Below are positions 9,093 to 17,393 of a DNA stretch of 26,492 nt, one piece after another. The position numbers and the translations under genes are program-made. Position 1 is the stretch's first letter; each line of letters opens with the position of its first letter. The notes under the pieces were generated by a model. The model was not told the origin of the DNA, ran no database searches, and was given only the letters and a program-made list of their open reading frames with translations. The stretch comes from Ignavibacteria bacterium (GTDB lineage: Bacteria > Bacteroidota > Ignavibacteria > Tepidaquicellales > Tepidaquicellaceae). The stretch is from NCBI GenBank assembly GCA_016710985.1, contig JADJTX010000052.1:1-26492 (forward strand), written 5' to 3'.

Positions 9093-9689
9093 AACTTTGA
9101 TCCATTGTATGTTTGACGTTCTGAATTTTACAATCAGAACATTCAAATCTCTGTACACGTCAAAATTTTTTAGAACGCTGATAAGCAAATTTAACGGATA
9201 TTCGGGATTATTCCGGAATTTTAATGGTAGAATTCGAAATTCTTTAATTTAATTTGGTAAGTATTGCCCATCTCTTTTCAACTTATAATAAATCCGCTAT
9301 TTTTCCGTAAACCTGTTTGATCCGCCTTCTTTTTGATTGTATACAAGGAGGATAAGGAGGATCGCTCCCCAGTACACGATAAAATTTTTTAGCACACAGA
9401 TAACACCGATTTAGCTGATTTTCGCGGATAGTTAAACAAAATAATAAGTCGCAATTAATTTGTTTTAAATTTAAAAAATATTTATTACTTAGTTTTTTAA
9501 AGTTTTATCGTTTGGTTTAAAAATCCGTTATTTTTCCTCGAAAAAAAAATTTTCTTTATTTTGGCGGATGTGTTTAATCAGCGTTATCCGTGTTCCTTTT
9601 TGTCGTGTTTACAGAGGATCACTCTTCTAAACATAATATCACTGCTTATATCGTTTATGTTTCGTATTTTTGAAGTTAAAATTAAATTC
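9093..9689. other. Gene-poor 600-bp region with dispersed repeats
   Basis: No coding region found on either strand. A 7-bp hairpin GTTCTGA...TCAGAAC (9118-9140) follows the helical gene but lacks a T-run. The remainder is AT-rich and holds three related repeat copies described separately. Confidence 0.6.
9153..9613. repeat. Dispersed intergenic repeat: two direct copies and one inverted
   Basis: Copy A (9153-9208) and copy B (9371-9430) share GTACACG, AAAATTTTTTAG, an AACGCTGATAA / CACAGATAACAC segment and a terminal CGGATA block. The reverse complement of 9562-9613 gives the same order (ACACGACAAAAA, ACACGGATAACGCTGATT, CATCCGCC). Copies are degenerate. The core resembles the ACACGGATAACGCGGAT-type repeats often seen between genes in this group. 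Confidence 0.6.
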
Positions 9690-9763
9690 GCCCTTGTAGC
9701 TCAGGTGGATAGAGCAGCAGTTTCCTAAACTGTTTGTCGGATGTTCGAGTCATCCCAAGGGCA
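9690..9763 (+). tRNA. tRNA-Arg (anticodon CCT)
   Basis: A complete 74-nt cloverleaf. Acceptor GCCCTTG pairs with CAAGGGC, D arm GCTC...GAGC, anticodon arm GCAGT/ACTGT around loop TTCCTAA (anticodon CCT, reading AGG), T arm GGATG/CATCC around TTCGAGT, discriminator A. The CCA end is not encoded. Confidence 0.95.
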
Positions 9764-9820
9764 CGGGTTTTTTCAATTTTGCAAATTTTTAATTCACGAA
9801 TATTTAAGAAATGAATCTTT

Positions 9821-10561
9821 ATGAGCAGAAATAATAAAGTGGCATTGGTTACCGGAGGAGCGAGGAGACTTGGAAAGGATATTTGCCTGGATCTGGGAAA
9901 ATCAGGATTTGACATTATTCTCAATTATAATAATACCGCGAAAGATGTTTTGGATAAATCTGTTAAGGAAATTTCCGATACCGGTGCAAGAGTGACAGCA
10001 ATTAAATGTGATGTATCCAAAGTAACAGAGATCAAAAGCATGTTTGAAACCATTGCTTCGAAATTTGAAAATCTGGATCTGCTTGTAAATAATGCTGCTG
10101 TATTTGAACAGACAAATTTTCTAGAAACAAATGAAGATGTATTCGATAAACATATGGACACAAACTTAAAGAGTACATTTTTTTGCAGTCAGGAAGCGGC
10201 AAAGATAATGTTAAAATCAGAAAACAAAACCGGAAGGATCATTAACATTGCTTCTCTTGGCGCAATTGAAAACTGGACGGGATTCATTCCATACTCACTT
10301 TCAAAAACCGGTGTAATAAAACTCACAGCTCTTCTGGCAAAAAAACTCGCACCGAATATTTTAGTTAACGCTATTGCTCCGGGCACTATTTTAATAGAGA
10401 ATGATGAAAATCAAACAGTGAACACCGCGGAAATTAAAAAATATCCAATGAAGAGATTTGCTAAGTCAGGAGATCTGACTTCATTAATTATTTATCTTGC
10501 AAATGAAAATAATTATATCACCGGGCAGACCTTTACGGTTGACGGAGGACGCAGTCTTTAG
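9821..10561 (+). CDS. Short-chain dehydrogenase/reductase, pteridine-reductase-like
   Basis: An NAD(P)H-dependent SDR of 246 residues. The cofactor motif is TGGARRLG at 11-18, the form with Arg (TGxxxRxG) typical of pteridine reductase PTR1 and FolM rather than the common TGxxxGxG. NNAA is at 90-93, Ser145 and the YSLSK catalytic motif (Tyr158, Lys162) are present, and the C-terminus is the usual GQTFTVDGG. FolM-type enzymes reduce dihydrofolate or dihydrobiopterin-like pterins, so a role in folate or pterin salvage is plausible but substrate is inferred from the motif alone. The ATG at 9821 follows the tRNA by 57 bases. Intact frame. Confidence 0.85.
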   Translation: MSRNNKVALVTGGARRLGKDICLDLGKSGFDIILNYNNTAKDVLDKSVKEISDTGARVTAIKCDVSKVTEIKSMFETIASKFENLDLLVNNAAVFEQTNFLETNEDVFDKHMDTNLKSTFFCSQEAAKIMLKSENKTGRIINIASLGAIENWTGFIPYSLSKTGVIKLTALLAKKLAPNILVNAIAPGTILIENDENQTVNTAEIKKYPMKRFAKSGDLTSLIIYLANENNYITGQTFTVDGGRSL

Positions 10562-10565
10562 ATCA

Positions 10566-10602
10566 ATTACTAATTACTAATTACTAATTACTAATTACTA
10601 AT
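10566..10602. repeat. 7-bp tandem repeat ATTACTA, five units
   Basis: Five perfect consecutive copies of ATTACTA begin four bases after the SDR stop codon. Confidence 0.95.
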
Positions 10603-10622
10603 ATTTAGTTAAGAGTAATCAG

Positions 10623-10671
10623 TTTAACTTTTAACTTTTAACTTTTAACTTTTAACTTTTAACTTTTAACT
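10623..10671. repeat. 7-bp tandem repeat TTTAACT, seven units
   Basis: Seven perfect copies of TTTAACT end six bases before the ATG of the LOG-family gene, so they make up its immediate leader where a ribosome-binding site would lie. No Shine-Dalgarno sequence is visible. Confidence 0.95.
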
Positions 10672-10677
10672 AACAGA

Positions 10678-11505
10678 ATGGCTTTTCTAAACAAGGCACC
10701 GAAGGCATATCACAATTTAAAATTTCTGAATTCGCCGGTTGCAAGGGACATAAGGATCCTTACAGAATATAAAGAACCTCTTGAAAGATTCAAAAGATAC
10801 AAAATAAATCACACCATTGTTTTTTTTGGATCTGCCAGAACACTGCCCAGGAAAGCCGCTCTTTCAAAACTGAATGATGTAAAGAAAAGGATAAAGGAAT
10901 CCAAGAGAAAAAACCCCAAACTTGAGAGAGAATTAAAGAATGCTCATATCAATCTTGACATGTCAAAATATTATGAGGAAACTGTTGAGCTAGCTTACAT
11001 GCTTACTAAATGGGCTATGGGCTTAAAGAAACCGAATAAATTCATAGTATGTTCGGGAGGCGGTCCGGGAATAATGGAAGCAGCAAATAAAGGCGCTTCA
11101 AAGGCAAAAGGTTTTTCCATGGGATTAAACATATCATTGCCGTTTGAGCAGTATCCGAATCCATATATTTCACCGGAACTGAATCTGGAATTTCATTATT
11201 TCTTCATGAGAAAATTCTGGTTTGCTTATCTTGCAAAAGCGCTGATTATTATGCCGGGTGGTTACGGCACACTTGATGAGTTGATGGAAATCCTGACTTT
11301 AGTACAGACTGAAAAACTTCATAAAAAAATGACAGTAATAGTTTACGGAAAAGAATACTGGGATAAAGTTATAAATCTCGAATCAATGGCTGAAATGAAT
11401 ATGATCTCTAAGGAGGATCTGGATCTGTTCAAATTTGTAGACACACCTCAGGAAGCATTTGATTATCTGACTAAAGAGCTGACAGAAAATTACGTAATTA
11501 AATAA
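10678..11505 (+). CDS. LOG-family (TIGR00730) nucleotide 5'-monophosphate hydrolase
   Basis: A Rossmann-fold protein of the LOG family, enzymes that release the base from nucleoside 5'-monophosphates and are often annotated as cytokinin-activating or as lysine-decarboxylase-like. Seen: FFGSAR at 49-54, SGGGPGIMEAANKGA at 126-140, and the signature PGGYGTLDE at 193-201 followed by EILTLVQ. At 275 residues it is longer than the 190-residue minimal form; residues 60-100 form a Lys/Arg-rich helical insert, as in the larger subgroup. It precedes yicC by only six bases and is probably co-transcribed with yicC-gmk-rpoZ. The true substrate is not known. Confidence 0.88.
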   Translation: MAFLNKAPKAYHNLKFLNSPVARDIRILTEYKEPLERFKRYKINHTIVFFGSARTLPRKAALSKLNDVKKRIKESKRKNPKLERELKNAHINLDMSKYYEETVELAYMLTKWAMGLKKPNKFIVCSGGGPGIMEAANKGASKAKGFSMGLNISLPFEQYPNPYISPELNLEFHYFFMRKFWFAYLAKALIIMPGGYGTLDELMEILTLVQTEKLHKKMTVIVYGKEYWDKVINLESMAEMNMISKEDLDLFKFVDTPQEAFDYLTKELTENYVIK

Positions 11506-11511
11506 ACACAA

Positions 11512-12393
11512 ATGATTGTAAGCATGACCGGCTTTGGAAGAGCCGAAGGAACATACGGAAAGAAAATGTACAGCATTGAAATAAGAACTGTCAATAACAG
11601 GTTTTGTGAGATCTCTTTTAAATATCCAAGATACCTCGCCACAAAAGATTTTGAGCTGAAAGAGATTGTCAGAAAGAAAATTTCAAGAGGAAAGATCAGC
11701 ATAAATTTAAATGTTGAAGCCGATGACAATGAAATAGTAAATCTCAACGTAGATGAAAAGCTTATAAAAGAGTACATAGTATTATTAAAAAAAGTTAATG
11801 GTCTTATCGGCTCAAAGGAAGAAATTAAGATCGAACACTTATTGAATTTCACTGATCTTTTTTCCGCTGATAAGGCAGGTGAAATAAGTGAAGAAGAATA
11901 CAGCTTTGTATGTAAGCTCCTGAATAAAGCGCTTGATGACCTGATAAAAATGAAGATAAAGGAAGGTGACAGTTTAAAGAAGGATGTTTTAGACAGGATA
12001 AAATTCATTGATAAAGAATCCGCTGCCATATCAAAGCTGTCAAAAGCACGCGTTGAAACAGAGCGCAAAAGATTACTTAAGAGAGTCGAACTGCTGTTGT
12101 CTGATAAGAGAATTCTCGACGAGAACAGGCTTGAGATCGAAGTGATCCTGCTCTCTGATAAAATTGACATTACCGAAGAAGTCATCAGATTAAAAAGTCA
12201 TACAAAGTATTTCATTGAATATACAAAATCAGAAGAGCTTGCAGGCAGAAGATTAAATTTTCTTATACAGGAAATAAACCGTGAGATAAACACCATTGCT
12301 TCAAAATCATTAGATGCAGAAATATCTCAAAGGGCTGCCGTAATGAAGGAAGAGCTTGAAAAGATCAGGGAGCAGCTGCAGAATGTCGAATAA
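11512..12393 (+). CDS. yicC: YicC family endoribonuclease-like protein
   Basis: Full-length 293-residue YicC. It starts with the hallmark MIVSMTGFGRAEG, has the NNRFCEISFKYPRYL segment of the N-terminal domain, a long charged coiled coil in the centre (about 130-230), and the DUF1732 C-terminus with RRLNFLIQEINREINTIASKS. E. coli YicC has been reported to act in RNA turnover as a ribonuclease; the role here is by homology. It sits directly before gmk, the arrangement seen in many bacteria. Start ATG 11512 has no obvious Shine-Dalgarno site. Confidence 0.93.
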   Translation: MIVSMTGFGRAEGTYGKKMYSIEIRTVNNRFCEISFKYPRYLATKDFELKEIVRKKISRGKISINLNVEADDNEIVNLNVDEKLIKEYIVLLKKVNGLIGSKEEIKIEHLLNFTDLFSADKAGEISEEEYSFVCKLLNKALDDLIKMKIKEGDSLKKDVLDRIKFIDKESAAISKLSKARVETERKRLLKRVELLLSDKRILDENRLEIEVILLSDKIDITEEVIRLKSHTKYFIEYTKSEELAGRRLNFLIQEINREINTIASKSLDAEISQRAAVMKEELEKIREQLQNVE

Positions 12394-12414
12394 AACCTTT
12401 GAAAAATAATTGCG

Positions 12415-12969
12415 ATGCTTTACGTAATAGCAGCGCCTTCAGGCGCAGGCAAAACCACAATAGTAAGGGGAATTTTAAAAAATAATCCTGAGCTTATTTT
12501 TTCTGTTTCTGCAACAACACGTAATAAAAGAGAAAATGAAAGCGAAGGCAAAGACTATTTTTTTTTCACAAAGGAAGAGTTTAAGAAAATGATCGCGAAA
12601 GATGAATTAGTAGAACACGAAATCCTGTTTAACGGTGACTATTACGGGACATTAAAATCTTTTGTAAATGAAAATCTTGATAACGAAAGAAACGTGATCT
12701 TTGATATTGATGTAAACGGAGCTCTTAACATTAAGAAAATATACGGAAACAAAGCAAAGCTAATATTTATCATGCCGCCCGACATCGAAACACTCAAGGA
12801 AAGGCTGAAAAAGAGAGCCACGGAAAGTGAGGATCAGATATCTGAAAGAATTAAAAGGGTAGATTTAGAAATCGGAAAGAAAAATGATTTTGACTATATT
12901 GTAGTCAATGATGATCTTGAAAAAGCAATTTCAGAAGTACAGGAAATAATCAGTAAATTCAACAAATAA
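12415..12969 (+). CDS. gmk: Guanylate kinase
   Basis: Phosphorylates GMP to GDP with ATP in purine nucleotide synthesis. The P-loop APSGAGKTT is at 7-15, followed by the GMP-binding region SVSATTRNKRENESEGKDYFF (about 40-60) and the FDIDVNGALNIK segment near 100. Length 184 is at the short end of the normal range but complete. The gene follows yicC after 21 bases and precedes rpoZ by 18, so one transcript is likely. Confidence 0.95.
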   Translation: MLYVIAAPSGAGKTTIVRGILKNNPELIFSVSATTRNKRENESEGKDYFFFTKEEFKKMIAKDELVEHEILFNGDYYGTLKSFVNENLDNERNVIFDIDVNGALNIKKIYGNKAKLIFIMPPDIETLKERLKKRATESEDQISERIKRVDLEIGKKNDFDYIVVNDDLEKAISEVQEIISKFNK

Positions 12970-12987
12970 TTTAAACAACAAAAAATC

Positions 12988-13290
12988 ATGTCAATAGAAA
13001 CATTAGACCTGGATAAATTTGAGTCAAAGACAGCAAATCTTTATGAGTCAATTGTAGTTGCTTCAAAGAAAGCCAGACAGATAAATGATACAATGAAGAT
13101 GGAGCTTAACCAGCGGCTCGAACCGATCATTGCAAAAGAAACAGAAGATGATACAATTATGAATCAGGATAAACTCAACATCTCTCTTGAATTTGAAAAA
13201 AGACAAAAGCCTACGATAGAAGCTATAGTTGAATTAATGGAAGACAGACTGGATTTCAGATTCAAAAGTAATGATGATGTAGCTAAATAG
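12988..13290 (+). CDS. rpoZ: RNA polymerase omega subunit family
   Basis: A 100-residue protein with NLYESIVVASKKARQIN, the conserved core of omega-like subunits in the Bacteroidota/Chlorobiota group, and an acidic C-terminal half. Position immediately after gmk is the classic gmk-rpoZ pair. Omega helps assemble the beta-prime subunit. The family is divergent, so support is both motif and context. Confidence 0.85.
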   Translation: MSIETLDLDKFESKTANLYESIVVASKKARQINDTMKMELNQRLEPIIAKETEDDTIMNQDKLNISLEFEKRQKPTIEAIVELMEDRLDFRFKSNDDVAK

Positions 13291-13319
13291 TCTGAGCAAA
13301 GTTCATGTTTCAGTTCTTT

Positions 13320-13352
13320 AAAATATCCCTTTCATAAAGGGATATTTTTTTT
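13320..13352 (+). terminator. Rho-independent terminator after rpoZ
   Basis: AAATATCCCTTT and AAAGGGATATTT form a perfect 12-bp stem with a CAT loop, followed by more T's. It ends the LOG-yicC-gmk-rpoZ transcript, so coaBC must use its own promoter in the following 96 bases. Confidence 0.92.
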
Positions 13353-13448
13353 AAAATTATTTAAGTTTACATCTTCATAAATTAGAAAACAATGTTTGCT
13401 CTCTCGTTGTGAATTGTCCAAAAGTTCAATAGCTTATATTCAATATTA

Positions 13449-14668
13449 ATGTTAAAAGGAAAAAAAATATTACTCGGGATATCAGGCGGTATAGCAGCGT
13501 ATAAAATTTGTTATCTCGTACGCATGCTTGTGAAGCAGGGAGCAGAAGTCAGAATCATAATGACTCCAACTGCTGCTAAATTTGTATCTCCGATCACGCT
13601 TTCAGCTTTATCGAAAAACGAAGTAATTATTAACATGTTTCCTGAAAGCAACGACTTAAGTAAAGCTGAGAAAGTAGAAACGAAAACATGGCATGTGAAT
13701 CTCGGCATTTGGGCTGATGTGTTTGTGATTGCTCCTGCAACTGCCAATACGATCGCAAAAATTGCAAACGGTATCAGTGATAATTTTTTACTCGCATCGG
13801 TCTTAGCCTCAAGATGTCCTGTCGTGATAGCTCCGACCATGGATGATGACATGTATAAAAATCCGGCAACTAAAAACAATATAGATAAGCTTAAAACATT
13901 GGGATACAAAATACTGGATCCTGTTTACGGAGAACTTGCGAGCGGGCTCACCGGTGAAGGCAGAATGGCAGAGCCGGAAACAATTTTTGATTATATTAAC
14001 GATCTGCTATTAAAGAAAAAAGATCTGTACGGAAAGAAAATTCTGATAACAGCAGGACCAACGATAGAATATTTAGACAGCGTGAGATTCATTACAAATT
14101 CTTCGACAGGTAAGATGGGATTTGAGCTTGCACGAGCTGCAAAAGACAGGGGAGCTGATGTAACTTTGATCACCGGTCCGGTTAGCTTACCGGATATTGA
14201 GAGTGTAAAGAGAATAGATGTAAAAACTACCGAAGAGATGTTTAAAAAAGTTAAAAGGGTAATCTAAAGAACAAAGACCTTGTGATAATGACAGCTGCCG
14301 TTGAAGATTTTACACCTGTAAAAACCATAGATTCAAAAATAAAAAAAGAAGATAATGACAGATTTACTTTTGAATTTAAAAAAACAGTAGACATACTGGA
14401 AAATGCAGGAAAGAATAAAGACGGATTTAAGCTCATAGGATTTGCGCTTGAGACAGATAATGGTCTCGAAAATGCTAAGAGAAAGTTAAAGAATAAGAAT
14501 TTAGATCTGATAGCGCTTAACAATCCAAAGACAGCCGGAGCGGGATTCGGTACCGATACAAATATTGTTACATTAATTGATAAGAAAAATACTGAAGAAC
14601 TTCCGCTGATGAGTAAGTATGAGGTGGGTAATAAGATTCTTGACAGGTATTTGAAGATGAAGCAATGA
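13449..14668 (+). CDS. coaBC: CoaBC: PPC synthetase / PPC decarboxylase (one frameshift)
   Basis: Bifunctional enzyme that joins 4'-phosphopantothenate to cysteine and decarboxylates the product, making 4'-phosphopantetheine for coenzyme A. The N-terminal flavoprotein CoaC part has GISGGIAAYK (10-19), the WHVNLG active-site His region, APATANTIAKIA, and PTMDDDMY. The CoaB part has LITAGPTIEYLDSVRFITN and STGKMG. At about 14255 the frame breaks after MFKKVK; adding one A to the AAAA run restores NLKNKDLVIMTAAVEDFTPV and the rest to the TGA at 14666. Since coaBC is normally essential, a base error or a very recent mutation is likely. The position that holds the catalytic Cys of E. coli CoaC reads LASGLTGEGRM, with Ser. 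The stop lies inside the following 7-bp repeat array. Confidence 0.92.
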
Positions 14669-14760
14669 GCAATGAAGCAATGACAATGAATAATGAGCAA
14701 TGAACAATGAACAATGAGCAATGAACAATGAATAACGAGCAATGAGCAAAGAACAAAGGA
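14661..14760. repeat. 7-bp repeat array AATGAGC/AATGAAC, about 14 units
   Basis: Degenerate copies of AATGAGC and AATGAAC, a few with length changes (AATGAAGC, AATGAC), begin at the coaBC stop codon and fill most of the gap to the next gene. The reverse strand translates to repeated CSLFIVH, which explains the long hydrophobic minus-strand frames there. Confidence 0.92.
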
Positions 14761-14802
14761 AAAACACTTATTAAAAATTAAACCCAACACGCAAAAATAA
14801 AA

Positions 14803-14823
14803 ATTAGTAATTAGTAATTAGTA
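14803..14823. repeat. 7-bp repeat TTAGTAA, three units
   Basis: Three perfect TTAGTAA units, the reverse complement of the TTACTAA phase of the array at 10566, end 20 bases before the uracil-DNA glycosylase start. Confidence 0.9.
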
Positions 14824-14842
14824 ACACGTAATTAATCAAAGT

Positions 14843-15709
14843 ATGAGTAAAGAAGAGACTAAAATACTAACTGATACAATAAACTATCTTAAATTCTATA
14901 AGGAGAACAGCAATTATGCGATATTCGAAAGTGAAATTAAAATATCAGAGTCTCCTTTGATTTTTTCTGGGAAGACCGGGGAAAAGACAGTAATACCTGC
15001 TGATAGTTTAAAGAAGGCGGATCATAAAAAAGTTAAAGAAGAAATAGTCGAAGAGCCCAAAGTAAAACAGGAAAAAGTCATTAGCATAAAGGAATCTTTA
15101 AAAGAAACTGCAGTGCCTTTAATAAAAGAAGACTGGATGGAGAGTGTTTCCTTTGAAAAATTTGAAGATGCAATTAAAGATTGTCAGAAATGTAAGCTGC
15201 TTGCCCGGACAAGAAAGCAGGTTGTATTTGGTACCGGAAATCCGAATGCGGATGTAGTAGTAGTAGGGGAAGCGCCCGGCGCAGATGAGGATGAACAGGG
15301 AAAACCTTTTATCGGAAGAGCCGGAAGGCTGCTGACAGATATTTTAAAAGCGATAAATTTTTCACGGGAAGAAATATTCATCTGTAATATTTTGAAATGC
15401 AGACCTCCGGAAAACAGGAATCCGCTTCCGGATGAGATCGCAAACTGTGAACCGTATCTGTTCAAACAGCTTGAAATGATAAAACCGAAACTTATACTTG
15501 CCGTGGGAACATTTGCCGCTCAGACATTACTTCAAACCAAAGAACCGCTTGGAAAGCTCAGAGGAAAGTTTCATATATATAAAGGTATAAAGATGATGGT
15601 AACTTATCATCCGGCAGCATTGCTCAGAAACCCGAACTGGAAGAAGCCGACCTGGGAGGATGTGCAGCTGTTCAGGAAAGAATACGACAAAATAATTAAT
15701 AATTTATAA
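14843..15709 (+). CDS. Type 4 uracil-DNA glycosylase (Fe-S)
   Basis: Removes uracil from DNA at the start of base-excision repair. The C-terminal 185 residues are a standard family 4 UDG: GEAPGADEDEQGKPFIG from 142 (uracil-binding motif 1), NILKCRPPENRNP from 182, and TYHPAALLRNP near the end. The four Fe-S cysteines are at 114, 117, 186 and 202. The first 105 residues are a charged Lys/Glu-rich extension not found in minimal family members, perhaps a flexible tether. The ATG at 14843 comes just after a repeat array with no clear ribosome-binding site. Placement before dnaB is consistent with a genome-maintenance cluster. Confidence 0.92.
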   Translation: MSKEETKILTDTINYLKFYKENSNYAIFESEIKISESPLIFSGKTGEKTVIPADSLKKADHKKVKEEIVEEPKVKQEKVISIKESLKETAVPLIKEDWMESVSFEKFEDAIKDCQKCKLLARTRKQVVFGTGNPNADVVVVGEAPGADEDEQGKPFIGRAGRLLTDILKAINFSREEIFICNILKCRPPENRNPLPDEIANCEPYLFKQLEMIKPKLILAVGTFAAQTLLQTKEPLGKLRGKFHIYKGIKMMVTYHPAALLRNPNWKKPTWEDVQLFRKEYDKIINNL

Positions 15710-15749
15710 TTAATAATTAATTGTGAATGGTGAAATTGGTGAATTATTA

Positions 15750-15784
15750 TACTCAATACTCAATACTCAATACTCAATACTTAA
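15750..15784. repeat. 7-bp repeat TACTCAA, five units
   Basis: Four perfect TACTCAA units plus TACTTAA lie between the UDG gene and dnaB. The unit is the reverse complement of TTGAGTA, the same family as the GTATTGA array at 6676. Confidence 0.92.
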
Positions 15785-15812
15785 CACATAATACATAATA
15801 TTTAAAACTAAA

Positions 15813-17261
15813 GTGGCTAAGAAGAAATATAATAAAATAAGAGCAGAGGATCCTGTTGATGAAACAATGGACGTTGGAGGCGGGAGGATACCGCCGAATG
15901 CGCTGGAGCTCGAGTCAAAGATATTGGGATCAATACTGATCGATAATCAGGTAATGAACGATGTAATTCAACTGCTTGATCCGAAACATTTCTACAGACC
16001 ATCACACGGCATAGTTTTTCAGGCGATGATGAATCTCGACGGAAAAAAAGAACCTGTTGATCCGAATACACTTAAGGAAGAATTGAAAAGACTTGGAAAG
16101 CTTGAAGAGATCGGCGGGATCGAGTATATCATTGAGCTTACAACATCAATTTCAACATCAGCAAACGTTGAATTTTATACTAGAATTGTTTTTGAAAAAT
16201 TCATACTGAGAAATCTCATAAGCATTTCTTCCAAAATAGTAGATAAATGTTTTGATCCTACTTCAAATACTTTTTCAATACTTGATGATGCAGAGCAGAA
16301 GATACTTGATGTTTCAGAATCACTTTCAAAGAAAAAAGTTCTATCAGTAAAAGATGAGCTTGATATTTTAATTGAATCGATTGCGACACAAAGGAACAAT
16401 AAGAATGCCATAATAGGTGTTCCGACAGGATTTACAGAACTTGATGAGTATACTGCGGGATTTCAGAAATCAGAACTTATAGTTATAGCCGGAAGACCAT
16501 CTCACGGAAAGACAGCATTCTCAATGAACATAGCCCGGAATGCAGCCGTTGATCACGGGAAGTCTGTTGCGATATTCAGTCTTGAGATGTCCTTCAGGGA
16601 ATTACTCCTGAGACTGCTTGCAGGAGAAGCGCGTGTAGACGGAAAAAAATTAAAGACAGGAAAGTCGCGTGTAGAAGAATGGAACAGAGTTTTGCAGACT
16701 TATCATAATCTCAAGACAAATTTATATATAGACGATTCGAGTGAATTATCAATACTTGAGATAAGGGCAAAAGCACGCAGAATGAAAATGGATTATGGGA
16801 TCGACATGATATTGGTGGATTACCTTCAGCTTGTCAGAGGTCCGGAAAATTCCGAACGAAGGGATCTTGAAGTTGCGTATGTATCACGCGGACTGAAAGC
16901 GTTAGCAAAAGAACTTGATATACCGGTGGTTGCGTGTGCGCAGCTCAATCGTTCGATCGAGCAGCGAGGTAAAGAGAAACGTCCTCAGCTCGCTGACCTT
17001 CGTGAATCCGGTGCAATAGAACAGGATGCTGACGTTGTCATATTTGTTCACAGACCGATCATGGGAATGAAAGCCAATCAGGATGATCCGGATTATGAAG
17101 AACTGAAACGCAAAGCCGAAATAATTATCGGCAAGCAGAGAAACGGACCGGTAGGGGATTTCGATCTTGTATTCTTAAATGAGTATGCGAAGTTTGAAAA
17201 CAAAGTGAGACATCCGGTGATCGAGATTCCGAGGAATATGGAAACGGAGAATCCGTTTTAA
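15813..17261 (+). CDS. dnaB: Replicative DNA helicase DnaB
   Basis: Hexameric 5'-3' helicase that drives the replication fork. The N-terminal primase-interaction domain (about 28-130, PPNALELESKILGSIL) is followed by the RecA-like domain with Walker A GRPSHGKT near 227-234, SLEMS, the Walker B-like ILVDYLQLVRG and the DLRESGAIEQDADVV segment. Length 482 is typical and there is no intein. Walker A carries Ser-His where many DnaB proteins have Gly-Met, an accepted variant. The start is GTG at 15813 (no nearby in-frame ATG), with no strong ribosome-binding site. Confidence 0.96.
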   Translation: MAKKKYNKIRAEDPVDETMDVGGGRIPPNALELESKILGSILIDNQVMNDVIQLLDPKHFYRPSHGIVFQAMMNLDGKKEPVDPNTLKEELKRLGKLEEIGGIEYIIELTTSISTSANVEFYTRIVFEKFILRNLISISSKIVDKCFDPTSNTFSILDDAEQKILDVSESLSKKKVLSVKDELDILIESIATQRNNKNAIIGVPTGFTELDEYTAGFQKSELIVIAGRPSHGKTAFSMNIARNAAVDHGKSVAIFSLEMSFRELLLRLLAGEARVDGKKLKTGKSRVEEWNRVLQTYHNLKTNLYIDDSSELSILEIRAKARRMKMDYGIDMILVDYLQLVRGPENSERRDLEVAYVSRGLKALAKELDIPVVACAQLNRSIEQRGKEKRPQLADLRESGAIEQDADVVIFVHRPIMGMKANQDDPDYEELKRKAEIIIGKQRNGPVGDFDLVFLNEYAKFENKVRHPVIEIPRNMETENPF

Positions 17262-17319
17262 GTGTGTGGGGTGTGTAGAGTGTGTGGAGTGAGTGTGTGG
17301 AGTGTATGGAGTGTGATGG
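17262..17319. repeat. Degenerate 9-bp repeat TGTGTGGAG
   Basis: Right after the dnaB stop, six imperfect copies of a 9-base unit (TGTGTGGGG, TGTGTAGAG, TGTGTGGAG, TGTATGGAG and similar) form a purine-rich GT tract. Unlike the other arrays it has a 9-base period. Confidence 0.8.
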
Positions 17320-17330
17320 TAGAGTAAATA

Positions 17331-17365
17331 AAAAAGCCCGGGCTTTCTTCAAGTCCGGGCTTTTT
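17331..17365. terminator. Bidirectional terminator between dnaB and the CxxC protein gene
   Basis: AAAAAGCCCGG and CCGGGCTTTTT form a perfect 11-bp stem with A's on one side and T's on the other, so it works for both the plus-strand dnaB transcript and the minus-strand one. Confidence 0.93.
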
Positions 17366-17393
17366 ATAGTTTGGAAAAAGATCTTTTTATTAC

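Noticed and set aside
14225..14290. Programmed ribosomal frameshift in coaBC
   Set aside because: No clear slippery heptamer with downstream structure, and many unrelated genes in the window show the same kind of one-base break.
14251..14790. Long hydrophobic minus-strand frames with repeated CSLFIVH
   Set aside because: They are the translation of the AATGAGC heptamer array and antisense of coaBC; no independent start or family.
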